A stretch of 64,000 bases of DNA, from assembly GCF_006094435.1 (NCBI RefSeq), contig NZ_CP034783.1:3313001-3377000 (forward strand). The letters run 5' to 3'. The notes under the pieces were generated by a model, which was not told the DNA's origin, searched no databases, and saw only the letters and a list, made by a program, of their open reading frames with translations. Below are positions 10,204 through 18,741 of the stretch, one piece after another (within the stretch, counting starts at the first letter, position 1; each line of letters starts with the position of its first letter). A program made the position numbers and the translations under genes. Source of the DNA: Pseudomonas sp. MPC6. GTDB lineage: Bacteria > Pseudomonadota > Gammaproteobacteria > Pseudomonadales > Pseudomonadaceae.

Positions 10204-10976
10204 TGAGTGCAACCATTATCGACATCAAGAACCTGAGCAAATCCTTCGGGACGCACCAGGTGCTGCATAACATCGATTTTTCCGTGCAGACCAGCCAGGT
10301 GGTCGTGGTGATCGGGCCCAGCGGCTCGGGCAAGAGCACCTTCCTGCGCTGCATGAACGGCCTGGAAACCGCGGAAGGCGGCACGCTGCACGTCTGCGGC
10401 CACACCGTGGTCGAGCAGGGCCAGATGATGTCCGAAGCGAAACTGGATGAAATGCGCAGCGAAGTGGGCATGGTCTTTCAGTCGTTCAATCTGTTCCCGC
10501 ATCTGACGGTGCTGGAAAACGTCACGCTGGCGCCCCTGTCCCTGCACCGGAAGTCGCGCAAGGAAGCCCATGAGCAGGGCTTGCAGCTGCTCGACAAGGT
10601 TGGCCTGAAACACAAGGCCGATGTGTATCCCGGCACCCTGTCCGGCGGCCAGAAGCAGCGAGTGGCCATTGCCCGCGCCTTGGCCATGGACCCTAAAGTG
10701 ATGTTGTTCGATGAGCCGACCTCGGCGCTCGACCCGGAACTGGTGGGTGAAGTGTTGCAGGTGATGCAGACCTTGGCCGCCGAAGGCATGACCATGATCA
10801 TCGTCACCCACGAGATGGGATTTGCCCGTGAAGTGGCCGACGTGGTGGTGGTCATGGACCAGGGCGCGATCGTCGAGGCAGCGCCGCCAGCCGAGTTGTT
10901 CACCGCACCCAAGGAAGCGCGCACCCGCAGCTTCCTGCAAAGTGTCCTGGCCCGCGACGCTTCGCACGCCGGCTGA
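10203..10976 (+). CDS. ABC importer ATPase, polar amino-acid type
   Basis: Cytoplasmic ATPase of 257 residues of the GlnQ/HisP type. Walker A is GPSGSGKST (38-46), the signature is LSGGQKQR, Walker B is [14 protein letters not shown], and the switch histidine is in IVTHEMGFA. The ATG at 10203 overlaps the permease stop (TGATG), which indicates translational coupling. It is the third gene of the importer, and hutF follows 35 bases later. Confidence 0.92.
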   Translation: MSATIIDIKNLSKSFGTHQVLHNIDFSVQTSQVVVVIGPSGSGKSTFLRCMNGLETAEGGTLHVCGHTVVEQGQMMSEAKLDEMRSEVGMVFQSFNLFPHLTVLENVTLAPLSLHRKSRKEAHEQGLQLLDKVGLKHKADVYPGTLSGGQKQRVAIARALAMDPKVMLFDEPTSALDPELVGEVLQVMQTLAAEGMTMIIVTHEMGFAREVADVVVVMDQGAIVEAAPPAELFTAPKEARTRSFLQSVLARDASHAG

Positions 10977-11011
10977 TCGGCCCGTTCCTGTCTGTTTTTT
11001 GCGAGGTTACC

Positions 11012-12460
11012 GTGAAGCCCGATGTCGATGTAAATGCTCCCATGGATCGCGATTCAAATCCTGATTTGACCCATCGCAGCCTGTTTGCCGAACGTGCACT
11101 GCTGCCTGGTGGATGGCACGACAATGTGCTGTTGCGCTGGGACGAGGCCGGCGACCTGAGCGAAATCCGTGTCGATGCCACCCGCAGCCCGGACATGCCA
11201 CTGGCGTCCGGGCCAGTGGTCAGCGGCATGCCGAATGTGCATTCCCATACGTTCCAGCGCGCCATGGCCGGCCTGACCGAAACCATGGGCGACCCGGCCG
11301 ATTCGTTCTGGAGCTGGCGCACCTTGATGTACCGGTTCGCCCAGCGTCTGCAGCCAGAACATTTGCACGCCATCGGGCGCCAGCTCTACATCGAGATGCT
11401 CAAGGCCGGTTACACGTCGGTGTGCGAGTTTCACTATGTGCACCACGGCGCCGACGGGCAGCCTTATGCCAATCCGGCAGAGCTTGCGCAGCGCATCGTC
11501 AGCGCGGCGCAGGAGGTCGGAATCGGCATGACGTTGTTGCCGGTTCTCTATCAGTACAGCGGCTTCGGGCAGACCGAGCCCCTGGCGCACCAACGACGCT
11601 TCATCTCCTCGCCGGAGTGGATTCTGGCGCTGCGCCAGCGGATGAAGGCCTCCATGCCCGAGAACGCCAATCTGCGTTATGGCGTGGCCCCGCATTCGTT
11701 GCGCGCGGTGTCCGAGACGTCGCTGTCGACGCTGCTCGAGGGCCTGGATGCCGATGACGACCAGGCGCCGATCCACGTTCATATCGCCGAGCAGACCAAG
11801 GAAGTCGACGACTGCATCGCCGCCCTCGGCCAGCGTCCGGTGGCATGGCTGCTGGCGCGCCAGCCCGTGGACAGCCGCTGGTGCCTGGTGCATGCCACGC
11901 ACATGAACGACAGCGAATACGCCGACCTCGCGCGCAGTGGCGCCACGGCGGGCCTGTGCCTGACGACCGAGGCCAACCTGGGCGACGGTGTGTTCGATGC
12001 GCAGCGGTACCTGGCGGCCAACGGTCGCTGGGGGATTGGCTCCGACAGCAATATCACCGTCAACCCCTGGTCCGAACTGCGCTTGCTCGAGTACGGCCAG
12101 CGCCTGCTGCACCGCCGCCGCAACGTACTGGCCGACGTCAACGCGCCGGTGATCGCCGACCGGTTGTTCGGCCAGGCGGTGATCGGCGGCGCCGCCGCAA
12201 CCGGTCGGCGAGTCGCGGGGTTGTCCGTGGGGCAGCGCGCCGACTTCGTCGTGATCGACCGGGATGCGCCCAATGTCGACCCCGACAATCCGCGCCAACT
12301 GCTCTCTGCGCTGGTGTTCTGCGAGCACGGCGGTAATCCGGTGCGCGACGTGTTCGTCGGCGGGAACAAAGTCATCGATAACGGCCAACATGCGCTGCAG
12401 GTCAACGCTCTGCACGACTACCGCGCCACCCTTGCCCAATTGTTGAAGGAAGCCGTATGA
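11012..12460 (+). CDS. hutF: Formimidoylglutamate deiminase
   Basis: Zinc amidohydrolase-superfamily enzyme that converts N-formimino-L-glutamate to N-formyl-L-glutamate plus ammonia, in the five-step histidine pathway. It has 482 residues. The metal-binding NVHSHTFQRAM (His77, His79) and the HutF-specific FWSWRTLMYRFAQ and EFHYVHHGADGQPYANP stretches are clear. GTG 11012 has GAGG five bases upstream; ATG 11042 is the alternative. hutG follows with an ATGA overlap. No hutU, hutH or hutI is nearby, so this is not a full hut operon. Confidence 0.9.
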   Translation: MKPDVDVNAPMDRDSNPDLTHRSLFAERALLPGGWHDNVLLRWDEAGDLSEIRVDATRSPDMPLASGPVVSGMPNVHSHTFQRAMAGLTETMGDPADSFWSWRTLMYRFAQRLQPEHLHAIGRQLYIEMLKAGYTSVCEFHYVHHGADGQPYANPAELAQRIVSAAQEVGIGMTLLPVLYQYSGFGQTEPLAHQRRFISSPEWILALRQRMKASMPENANLRYGVAPHSLRAVSETSLSTLLEGLDADDDQAPIHVHIAEQTKEVDDCIAALGQRPVAWLLARQPVDSRWCLVHATHMNDSEYADLARSGATAGLCLTTEANLGDGVFDAQRYLAANGRWGIGSDSNITVNPWSELRLLEYGQRLLHRRRNVLADVNAPVIADRLFGQAVIGGAAATGRRVAGLSVGQRADFVVIDRDAPNVDPDNPRQLLSALVFCEHGGNPVRDVFVGGNKVIDNGQHALQVNALHDYRATLAQLLKEAV

Positions 12461-13260
12461 ATCACGACGCCGTATTTACCCTGCAGCAGGGCCAGGGGCC
12501 GCTGCTGATCTCCATGCCGCATGTGGGGACCCATCTGCCCGACGACCTTCGTCCCCGGTTCAGCCCGACCGGGCTTGCCGTGGACGACACGGACTGGCAT
12601 ATCGAATCGCTGTACGACTTTGCCGGCGCTCTGGGCGCATCCGTCCTGCGGCCGCTGTGCTCGCGGTATGTGATCGACCTGAATCGCCCGACCGACGGCG
12701 AAAACCTGTACCCCGGCCAGAACACCACCGGCCTGTGTCCGCTCACCACCTTCGACGGCGTGCCCCTGTACCTCGATGGGCAGGCGCCAGACGAAGCGGA
12801 AACGGCGCGGCGCCTCGAGCTTTATTGGCAGCCGTACCACCGCGCCCTGCAGGCGGAACTCGAGCGAATCAAAGCCGTCCATGGCTATGCCTTGCTCTGG
12901 GATGCCCATTCGATTCGATCGGTCATTCCCCATCTGTTCGATGGCGAACTGCCGGTGTTCAACTTCGGGACGGCCAACGCAACGTCCTGCGCCGCCGGCA
13001 TCGCCGAGACCCTGCTGGCCTCGGCCAAAGACGCTGTGCCAGACTTGCCGGCGGTGTTGAACGGCCGCTTCAAGGGCGGTCACATCACCCGCACCTATGG
13101 CAACCCTGCACAACGGGTGCATGCGATCCAGCTCGAGTTGGCACAGCGCAGCTACATGCAGGAAGTCGCCCCCTATGCGCTGGACGAGGCGCTGGTGGCC
13201 CGGTTGAAGCCGGTGCTGGCGACGCTGGTGCAGCAGTTCATGGGGTTCAAACCCAGCTGA
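12457..13260 (+). CDS. hutG: N-formylglutamate deformylase
   Basis: Enzyme of 267 residues that hydrolyses N-formyl-L-glutamate to glutamate and formate, completing the HutF branch. Family motifs are LLISMPHVGTHLPDDL near the N-terminus, DTDWHIESLYDF, RYVIDLNRP and LLWDAHSIRS. Its ATG overlaps the hutF stop codon (ATGA), showing translational coupling. The operon ends here at a REP element. With HutF it would release glutamate from formiminoglutamate. Confidence 0.92.
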   Translation: MNHDAVFTLQQGQGPLLISMPHVGTHLPDDLRPRFSPTGLAVDDTDWHIESLYDFAGALGASVLRPLCSRYVIDLNRPTDGENLYPGQNTTGLCPLTTFDGVPLYLDGQAPDEAETARRLELYWQPYHRALQAELERIKAVHGYALLWDAHSIRSVIPHLFDGELPVFNFGTANATSCAAGIAETLLASAKDAVPDLPAVLNGRFKGGHITRTYGNPAQRVHAIQLELAQRSYMQEVAPYALDEALVARLKPVLATLVQQFMGFKPS

Positions 13261-13284
13261 GTCTCACCACAAAAGCGCCTCATC

Positions 13285-13384
13285 TGTAGGAGCGAGCTTG
13301 CTCGCGATGGACTCCGGAACACCGCGGTTATCCAGCAAACACGCGTTATCGTTGGCGACCATCGCGAGCAAGCTCGCTCCTACA
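13285..13384. repeat. REP inverted pair overlapping the acuI stop codon
   Basis: Two 26-base arms, at 13285-13310 and 13359-13384, are perfect inverted copies containing GGAGCGAGCTTGCTCGCG. The element lies between two convergent genes, and the stop codon of the acuI-like gene (13380-13382) is inside the right arm. It may act as a transcript end or 3'-stabilising structure for both. Confidence 0.9.
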
Positions 13385-14363
13385 CATCCAGTGCGACCAC
13401 CAGGCGCCCTCGTACCTGGCCAGCCAACAGTTTCTGCGCCATCGGGATTATGTCTTTGAGCGCGACCGTCTGGGTGATCCGCTCGAGCAGAGTGCGGTCC
13501 AGATCGCGATCCAGCCGATTCCAGGCGTCGATCCGGTCCTGTCGAGGGCGCATCACGCTATCGATCCCGGCCAGGGTGATCCCGCGCAGAATGAACGGTG
13601 CCACGCTGGCAGGGAAGTCCATCCCCTGGGCCAGTCCGCACGCGGCCACCACACCACCGTAACGGGTCGCGGCACAGGCATTGGCCAGGGTGTGGCTGCC
13701 CACGGAGTCGATCACGCCCGCCCAACGTTCCTTGACCATGGGCTTGCCCGGCTCGCTCAAGCTGGCGCGGTCGATGATGTCGCTGGCGCCCAGCGCCTTG
13801 AGGTAGTCCGATTCCTCTGGTCGGCCTGTGGACGCGACGACCTGATAACCCAGGCCGCTCAACAGTGCGATGGCGAAACTGCCGACCCCGCCATTGGCGC
13901 CGGTCACCAGGATCTCGCCGCTTTCGGGCGTGACGCCGTGGCGTTCCAGGGCCATCACGCAGAGCATGGCGGTGTAGCCGGCGGTACCGATGGCCATGGC
14001 CTGTGCCGCAGTGAATCCGGCGGGGAGGGGGATCAGCCAGTCGCCGTTGAGTCGTGCCTTTTGCGCCAGGCCACCCCAATGGTTTTCACCCACGCCCCAG
14101 CCATTGAGCAGGACCTGGTCGCCGGCTTTGTAGGCCGGGTTGTCGCTGTGCTCGACGGTGCCCGCCAGGTCGATGCCCGGGACCATCGGAAACTTGCGCA
14201 CTACCGGGCCTTTGCCGGTGATGGCCAGGGCATCCTTGTAGTTCAGCGTGCTGTAGTGCACGCGCACCGTGACGTCACCCTCGGGCAACTGAGTCTCTTG
14301 CAGGCTCTGCAGGGTGGCGCGATAACCCGCGTCGTCTTTCTCAATCAGAATGGCGTCAAACAT
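13380..14363 (-). CDS. acuI: AcuI/YhdH-type NADPH-dependent acryloyl-CoA reductase
   Basis: Zinc-free medium-chain dehydrogenase/reductase of 327 residues. The N-terminal GroES-like domain includes [22 protein letters not shown] and GIDLAGTVE; the Rossmann part has [18 protein letters not shown]. These match the AcuI/YhdH group, which reduces acryloyl-CoA to propionyl-CoA and protects cells from acrylate. ATG 14363 has GGAG seven bases upstream. The acuR-like repressor gene lies just upstream on the same strand. Substrate is inferred from the family and the regulator; YhdH-type proteins are often annotated simply as quinone oxidoreductases. Confidence 0.82.
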   Translation of the reverse strand: MFDAILIEKDDAGYRATLQSLQETQLPEGDVTVRVHYSTLNYKDALAITGKGPVVRKFPMVPGIDLAGTVEHSDNPAYKAGDQVLLNGWGVGENHWGGLAQKARLNGDWLIPLPAGFTAAQAMAIGTAGYTAMLCVMALERHGVTPESGEILVTGANGGVGSFAIALLSGLGYQVVASTGRPEESDYLKALGASDIIDRASLSEPGKPMVKERWAGVIDSVGSHTLANACAATRYGGVVAACGLAQGMDFPASVAPFILRGITLAGIDSVMRPRQDRIDAWNRLDRDLDRTLLERITQTVALKDIIPMAQKLLAGQVRGRLVVALDV

Positions 14364-14377
14364 CGTTCTGCTCCTTT

Positions 14378-14392
14378 TAGACTGATCGTCTA
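14378..14392. promoter_or_regulatory. Probable AcuR-type operator in front of acuI
   Basis: TAGACTGATCGTCTA has perfect five-base inverted arms (TAGAC/GTCTA) and lies 15 bases upstream of the acuI start codon. It matches the site in front of the TetR-type gene (15048-15062) at 13 of 15 positions, which supports one shared repressor. Confidence 0.7.
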
Positions 14393-14410
14393 TAAATAGT
14401 GCAAAAAAAG

Positions 14411-15037
14411 TCAGGCTTTAAGTCCTGACAAGAAACCGCGCAAGAAAATATCCAACGGATGCGTGTTGCCAGTCAGCCGCGCACGCAGTACCGCACCCTC
14501 CCAACCGATCCAGAAAAACGCCGCCTGGTCCTCGCAATCCACCGCCGGGTTCAGTTCACCGCAGGCCTTGGCCGTTTGCAGGCAACTGCTCAAGCGCGCT
14601 TGCCAGGAATTGATCACGGCGTCCAGGCGTTGTTTGAAGCTGGCCGGCAGCAAGGTCACTTCCTGGCCCAGGTTGCCCACCAGGCAGCCACGCTTGAATT
14701 CATACTTGGTCATGCCGCGTTTGGCGTCTTCGACGAAGGCGGTTATGCGTTGCAGCGGCGGCAGGTCTTCGTTGAGGAAATGCCGATCGAGGCGCCGTGC
14801 GAAATAGTCGGCGTAGTTGTCCAGCACGGCATGCCCGAAGGCCTCCTTGCTTTCGAAATAATAGTAGAACGAGCCTTTGGGCACGCCGACCTGGGTCAAC
14901 AGCAAATCGATGCCGGTACTCATGAAGCCCTGTTCGGTCAGCAGCGCGGTACCGCTGCGAATCAACGCATTGCGGGTGTCGGGATTGGTGCGGGGGCTTT
15001 TCGGCGGACGCCCGCGGCGTTTAGGCAAGTCGGTCAT
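14411..15037 (-). CDS. acuR: TetR-family repressor, AcuR-like
   Basis: TetR-type repressor of 208 residues. The basic N-terminus ([10 protein letters not shown]) precedes the helix-turn-helix (about 38-70, with [22 protein letters not shown]). The C-terminal ligand domain has [12 protein letters not shown] and [21 protein letters not shown], as in the AcuR/YdhM group. In Rhodobacter AcuR responds to acrylate and represses acuI. The gene is followed 47 bases later by the acuI-like gene on the same strand, with an operator in front of each. The gene symbol is assigned by analogy. Confidence 0.78.
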   Translation of the reverse strand: MTDLPKRRGRPPKSPRTNPDTRNALIRSGTALLTEQGFMSTGIDLLLTQVGVPKGSFYYYFESKEAFGHAVLDNYADYFARRLDRHFLNEDLPPLQRITAFVEDAKRGMTKYEFKRGCLVGNLGQEVTLLPASFKQRLDAVINSWQARLSSCLQTAKACGELNPAVDCEDQAAFFWIGWEGAVLRARLTGNTHPLDIFLRGFLSGLKA

Positions 15038-15047
15038 GGCATGAATA

Positions 15048-15062
15048 TAGACCGATCGTTTA
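15048..15062. promoter_or_regulatory. Probable AcuR-type operator in front of its own gene
   Basis: TAGACCGATCGTTTA lies 11 bases upstream of the TetR-type start codon and matches the operator at 14378-14392 at 13 of 15 positions. This indicates autorepression. Confidence 0.65.
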
Positions 15063-15194
15063 TTAATGCAAGTTGAAAAAATGACTTGCGCCTGATGGCG
15101 TTCAAGAGTGTCCGGCTAGAGGTCCGGACGCAATGAGCGTGGTGACCACCCGGCGAATCACTTGGCGACTTCGGCACTGGCCCGGCGCGATCAT

Positions 15195-15405
15195 GGAGCT
15201 GGCTTGCCAGCGAAGGCTACCTCAAGCCTTGCAGTGACCATGCAGACGCCTTCGCCAGCAAGCCGGCTCCTACAGGGTTTGGCATTGACCACCATTCATA
15301 TATACGCCGGTGATCCCTTGTAGGAGCTGGCTTGCCAGCGAAGGCTACCTCAAGCCTTGCAGTGACCATGCAGACGCCTTCGCCAGCAAGCCGGCTCCTA
15401 CAGGG
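15195..15405. repeat. Tandemly duplicated REP pair
   Basis: An 83-base REP-type unit at 15195-15277 recurs without a mismatch at 15323-15405, a period of 128 bases. Each copy is itself an inverted pair, GGAGCTGGCTTGCCAGCGAA against TTCGCCAGCAAGCCGGCTCC. Apart from an operator at its left end and a hairpin to the right, I see nothing else in the gene-free stretch 15038-15543. Confidence 0.9.
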
Positions 15406-15439
15406 CTCAGTGTTTTCCATAGTCCACCCCGCCGGGACC

Positions 15440-15467
15440 GGCCGCAGTGGTGTGACACACTGCGGCC
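15440..15467. terminator. Hairpin downstream of the serine-hydrolase gene
   Basis: GGCCGCAGTG (15440-15449) pairs perfectly with CACTGCGGCC (15458-15467) across an 8-base loop. It lies 77 bases beyond the stop codon of the minus-strand hydrolase gene. There is no T-tract on either side, so it may be a rho-independent-like or merely a stabilising structure. Confidence 0.35.
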
Positions 15468-15543
15468 GTTGAAGCATTGTCAGGCGATTACGGGTCGGGC
15501 AATTGCATTGCCCGGGCCTGTCAGAAGGGCAGGGCCAGCGCTC

Positions 15544-16779
15544 TCATTGCTTGAGCGCCTTGATCGTTGCGGCAAAGAAGTCGTTATCCTGGACGGTGGC
15601 CATGCGTTGCGGCTTGGGCAGGGCGCTCCAGACCACTATCACCACGTTCTCCTTCGGGTTCACGTAGACGTGCTGGCCGAAGATACCGCGTGCTTCGAAC
15701 GCGCCTTCGTTGGGTGTACCTTCGGCATCGGGGATCGGCCACAGCATGTAGCCATATTTCACCTTCTTGCCATCCACGATCTTCGGCGACCCGGCTTCTT
15801 TCACCCAGTCCTTGGGCAGAATCTGCTCGCCATCGGCGACGCCGCCATTCATCAGGAACAGGCCGAAACGCCCGTAGTCGCGCAGGCGGGCGGACAGGCC
15901 GCTGCCGCCGACTTCCAGGCCATTGGGCGATTCCAGCCACCAGGTTGCGTCAGACTCCATGCCGACCTTGCTCCAGATGCGCTGGGACAGGTAGTCGCTG
16001 ACGGGCATGCCGACCGCTGCGCGCACCAGTGCACCGGCGACGTGGGTCTCACCCGTGCTGTAGTTCCACAGCGTACCCGGTTCGGCGACCCGAGGCAGCG
16101 AGGCCATCAATTTCAGGACGCCACCGGGAGTATGCGCATTCTGCACCTCCAGCATGCGCCGACGATCGGACTTGGGATCGGTGTAAGCCTCGTTCCAGCC
16201 CACCCCGGAAGTCATCTGCACCAGGTTGCGTACCGTCACGCCATCGTAGGCACTGCCCTTGAGTTCAGGCAGGTAGCTGACGATCTGGTCATCGATGCTC
16301 TTGATGTGCCCGTCCTGGATAGCGGCGCCGATCAGCGTGGCCGTGATGGACTTGACCACCGACATCGACATCCATCGTGTCTTCTCGGTGTTGCCCAACT
16401 GGTAGGTTTCATAAGCGATCCGGCCGTCCTTGATCACCAGCAAACCACTGACCCGATTCAGCGACACGTAGTCGTACAGGTCATAGTCCTTGCCATTGGA
16501 TTGGAACTTGAAATTCGCCAGCGGTTTTCCGGCCGGCAGCGCCAGGACCTTGCCGTCATGCTTGATGGTCCGGGTCGGGAACAGGCGATCGATGTTGCGG
16601 AACGTATTGGCCTGGACGTCGGGCATCAAGGCGCCGTCATAGACTTGCTGCACCGTGCCGATGGTCTCGGCGGCATGCGGGTTGACCACATTGCCGGCCA
16701 GAGCCAGGGAGGTGGACATGGCAATGGCAGAGGCCAGTACGATTTTTTTCAGAGGTAACGAAGCTGGAAGTACGCGCAT
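15544..16779 (-). CDS. Exported serine hydrolase of the class C beta-lactamase / NylB type
   Basis: Secreted or periplasmic hydrolase of 411 residues. A signal peptide (about residues 1-28, KKIVLASAIAMSTSLALA) precedes a penicillin-binding-protein fold. The nucleophile motif SxxK is SVVK (140-143) in WMSMSVVKSITATLIGAA, and the second motif is Tyr240 in WNYSTGETH. This arrangement occurs in 6-aminohexanoate-dimer hydrolases (NylB) and esterases of this superfamily. The chosen ATG 16779 begins the signal peptide; an in-frame extension to 16830 adds nothing recognisable. It is the third gene of a minus-strand set with an amidohydrolase and a permease. Substrate unknown. Confidence 0.8.
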   Translation of the reverse strand: MRVLPASLPLKKIVLASAIAMSTSLALAGNVVNPHAAETIGTVQQVYDGALMPDVQANTFRNIDRLFPTRTIKHDGKVLALPAGKPLANFKFQSNGKDYDLYDYVSLNRVSGLLVIKDGRIAYETYQLGNTEKTRWMSMSVVKSITATLIGAAIQDGHIKSIDDQIVSYLPELKGSAYDGVTVRNLVQMTSGVGWNEAYTDPKSDRRRMLEVQNAHTPGGVLKLMASLPRVAEPGTLWNYSTGETHVAGALVRAAVGMPVSDYLSQRIWSKVGMESDATWWLESPNGLEVGGSGLSARLRDYGRFGLFLMNGGVADGEQILPKDWVKEAGSPKIVDGKKVKYGYMLWPIPDAEGTPNEGAFEARGIFGQHVYVNPKENVVIVVWSALPKPQRMATVQDNDFFAATIKALKQ

Positions 16780-16908
16780 TTTGTATTCACCAGGATTGGG
16801 CGGATTCAACCGGTCGCCGCAACACCTCAATCAAAGGTGTTGCGACGACCGGATGCCGCCGTGTTTTCGTCAGTCAGGTATAGCAGGCAGCAGCCTGCCA
16901 ATTCCGGG

Positions 16909-18597
16909 TCAGTTGGGCGCCTGGTAGACAGATTGCCCTTCTACGATCGTTTCGAGCACCTTGATGTCCTTGATGGCCATCGGATCGACTGTCGCGATGT
17001 TGTCCGACAGCACCACCAGGTCCGCAGACTTGCCGACCTCGATCGACCCACGGTCCTTTTCTTCAAAGTTCTGGTAGGCCGCGTTGATCGTCGTCGCGCG
17101 AAGGGCATCGGCCACCGGAATACGCTGGGCGGCGCCGAGGACCTGGCCGCTGGTGGTCACCCGGTTCACTGCGGCCCAGATCAGGCGCATCGGTTCCATC
17201 GGAACGATGGGGGTATCGGTGTGGATGGTGTAGATCAAGCCCCGATCCTTGGCCGATCGGGTCGGGCTGATACGTTCCGCGCGGTTTTTGCCAAGGAACA
17301 GGTCGCGGTGCCGGTCACCCCAGTAATAGGTGTGCAGCACAAAGAAAGAGGGGATGGCGTTCAGTCGCTTGACCTCGTCCAGCTGGTCCTCGCGCATCAT
17401 CTGCGAATGGATCACCACTTGCCGGGCATCTTTGCGCGGGAACACTTCTTGCGCTTTGCGGTAGGCATACAGCACATCGTCGATCGCCGCATCGCCATTG
17501 GCGTGAATCATGATCTGGCGGCCGGACTTGTGGACCTGCAATACCCGACTGGCCAGATCCTCACGGGTGAAGCGTGGGAATCCGCGGTAAGCCTCGTCGC
17601 CATGGAACGGCGTGTGGTAGTGCTCGCCGAGAAATCCGGTATAGCCTTGAATCGACCCGTCCGAGAATTCCTTGACCCCGCCGACCTTGATCTTGCCGCT
17701 GGTTAGCGCCACCTTGTCGACCGCGTCCATGGTGTCGAAACTGCTCCAGGTCACCACACGGATCGGCAGTTTTCCAGCCTGCGCCGAGTCGTCGAGCATT
17801 TTCAACAGCACTGGCGTGGTCCCGGCCCCGTGATTGGCCGTGGTGACACCGTGCGCCGCATACCACTGCCCGGCCAGGCGGATGCCTTCCAGCTGTTGCG
17901 CTTCGGTCAGGGCAGGCCTGAGCTTGCCCACCAGGGGCAATGCAGTCTCCTCCAGCACGCCATTGGGTTCACCGTTGGCATCCCTGCGGATGACCCCGCC
18001 AGGCGGGTTGGGAGTGTCGGCCGTGATGCCGGCCAGTTTCAGTGCCGCGCTGTTGGCGACCGTGAGATGACCGGATACATGGGTGATGTAAATCGGCTGG
18101 GTGCTGGACACCTTGTCGAGGTCGGCGCGGGTGGGATGGCGCTTCTCGGCAAGCAGCGTGTCGTCGTACCCCGAACCGCTGATCCACTCCTGCGGGCCGA
18201 CCTTGGCCTGTTGCGCCTTGAGTAACCCGACGAGGTCGTCGATGTTGCGAACGGTACCTATGGGCGGGCTGTTCAGGTCGGCGACGAAGGTCCCGGTGAT
18301 TCTGGAAATCGCGAAATGGCTGTGGGCATCGTAGATCCCGGGGATCATGGTTTTCCCCTTCAGGTCCACCACCCGGGTGTTCGCCCCGATGTATCCGGCA
18401 AGGGCCTTGGATGCTCCCACCGCGAGGATTCTGCCGTCTCGGACCGCCACCGCTTCAGCGGCACTGTTGTCCTTGTCGACCGTCAGCACGTTGCCGTTGG
18501 TATAAACCACCTGGGCTTCCAGCTTGGACGGGTCTTGAGCGGCGTAGGCGTTGGCCGTCAGTGTGGCAAGCAGCGCAAAGGCAAATGTGTGGTGCAT
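16909..18597 (-). CDS. Exported YtcJ-type metal-dependent amidohydrolase
   Basis: Amidohydrolase-superfamily protein of 562 residues with an N-terminal signal peptide (about 1-20, ending TANAYA). The metal motif is HSH at 92-94 in GIYDAHSHFAIS. YtcJ-type features include GYTGFLGEHYH, IMIHANGDAAIDDVLYAY and the closing ADLVVLSDNIATVDP. ATG 18597 is preceded by AAGGAG. Export is unusual for the superfamily but recurrent in this subfamily. It sits between the MHS permease and the NylB-like hydrolase genes on one strand, so the three may process and import an amide or ester compound. The substrate cannot be told. Confidence 0.85.
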   Translation of the reverse strand: MHHTFAFALLATLTANAYAAQDPSKLEAQVVYTNGNVLTVDKDNSAAEAVAVRDGRILAVGASKALAGYIGANTRVVDLKGKTMIPGIYDAHSHFAISRITGTFVADLNSPPIGTVRNIDDLVGLLKAQQAKVGPQEWISGSGYDDTLLAEKRHPTRADLDKVSSTQPIYITHVSGHLTVANSAALKLAGITADTPNPPGGVIRRDANGEPNGVLEETALPLVGKLRPALTEAQQLEGIRLAGQWYAAHGVTTANHGAGTTPVLLKMLDDSAQAGKLPIRVVTWSSFDTMDAVDKVALTSGKIKVGGVKEFSDGSIQGYTGFLGEHYHTPFHGDEAYRGFPRFTREDLASRVLQVHKSGRQIMIHANGDAAIDDVLYAYRKAQEVFPRKDARQVVIHSQMMREDQLDEVKRLNAIPSFFVLHTYYWGDRHRDLFLGKNRAERISPTRSAKDRGLIYTIHTDTPIVPMEPMRLIWAAVNRVTTSGQVLGAAQRIPVADALRATTINAAYQNFEEKDRGSIEVGKSADLVVLSDNIATVDPMAIKDIKVLETIVEGQSVYQAPN

Positions 18598-18616
18598 TGA
18601 AAATCTCCTTGGGTAT

Positions 18617-18639
18617 CTGTTGCAGGGGGGCTGCAACAG
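18617..18639. promoter_or_regulatory. Perfect inverted repeat in the amidohydrolase leader
   Basis: CTGTTGCAG and CTGCAACAG form a perfect 9-base inverted repeat around five identical bases (18626-18630), immediately upstream of the AAGGAG ribosome-binding site of the YtcJ-type gene. It could be an operator or a leader hairpin limiting read-through from the permease gene. No T-tract follows. Confidence 0.45.
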
Positions 18640-18741
18640 AACGGAAAGTCATTCAGCTCATGGAAAGAGGATGGCGTTGTCGACCACGGCCTCAGTCAAT
18701 CCGGACGTTGGCCATGGTCAAGCGCAGTGCGAAGCGTCGGA

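Noticed and set aside
11054..12439. A 461-codon open frame on the minus strand
   Set aside because: It is antisense to hutF, whose metal-binding and family motifs are intact.
15310..16758. A 482-codon open frame on the plus strand
   Set aside because: It begins in a REP repeat and runs antisense to the serine-hydrolase gene; no domain or ribosome-binding site is seen.
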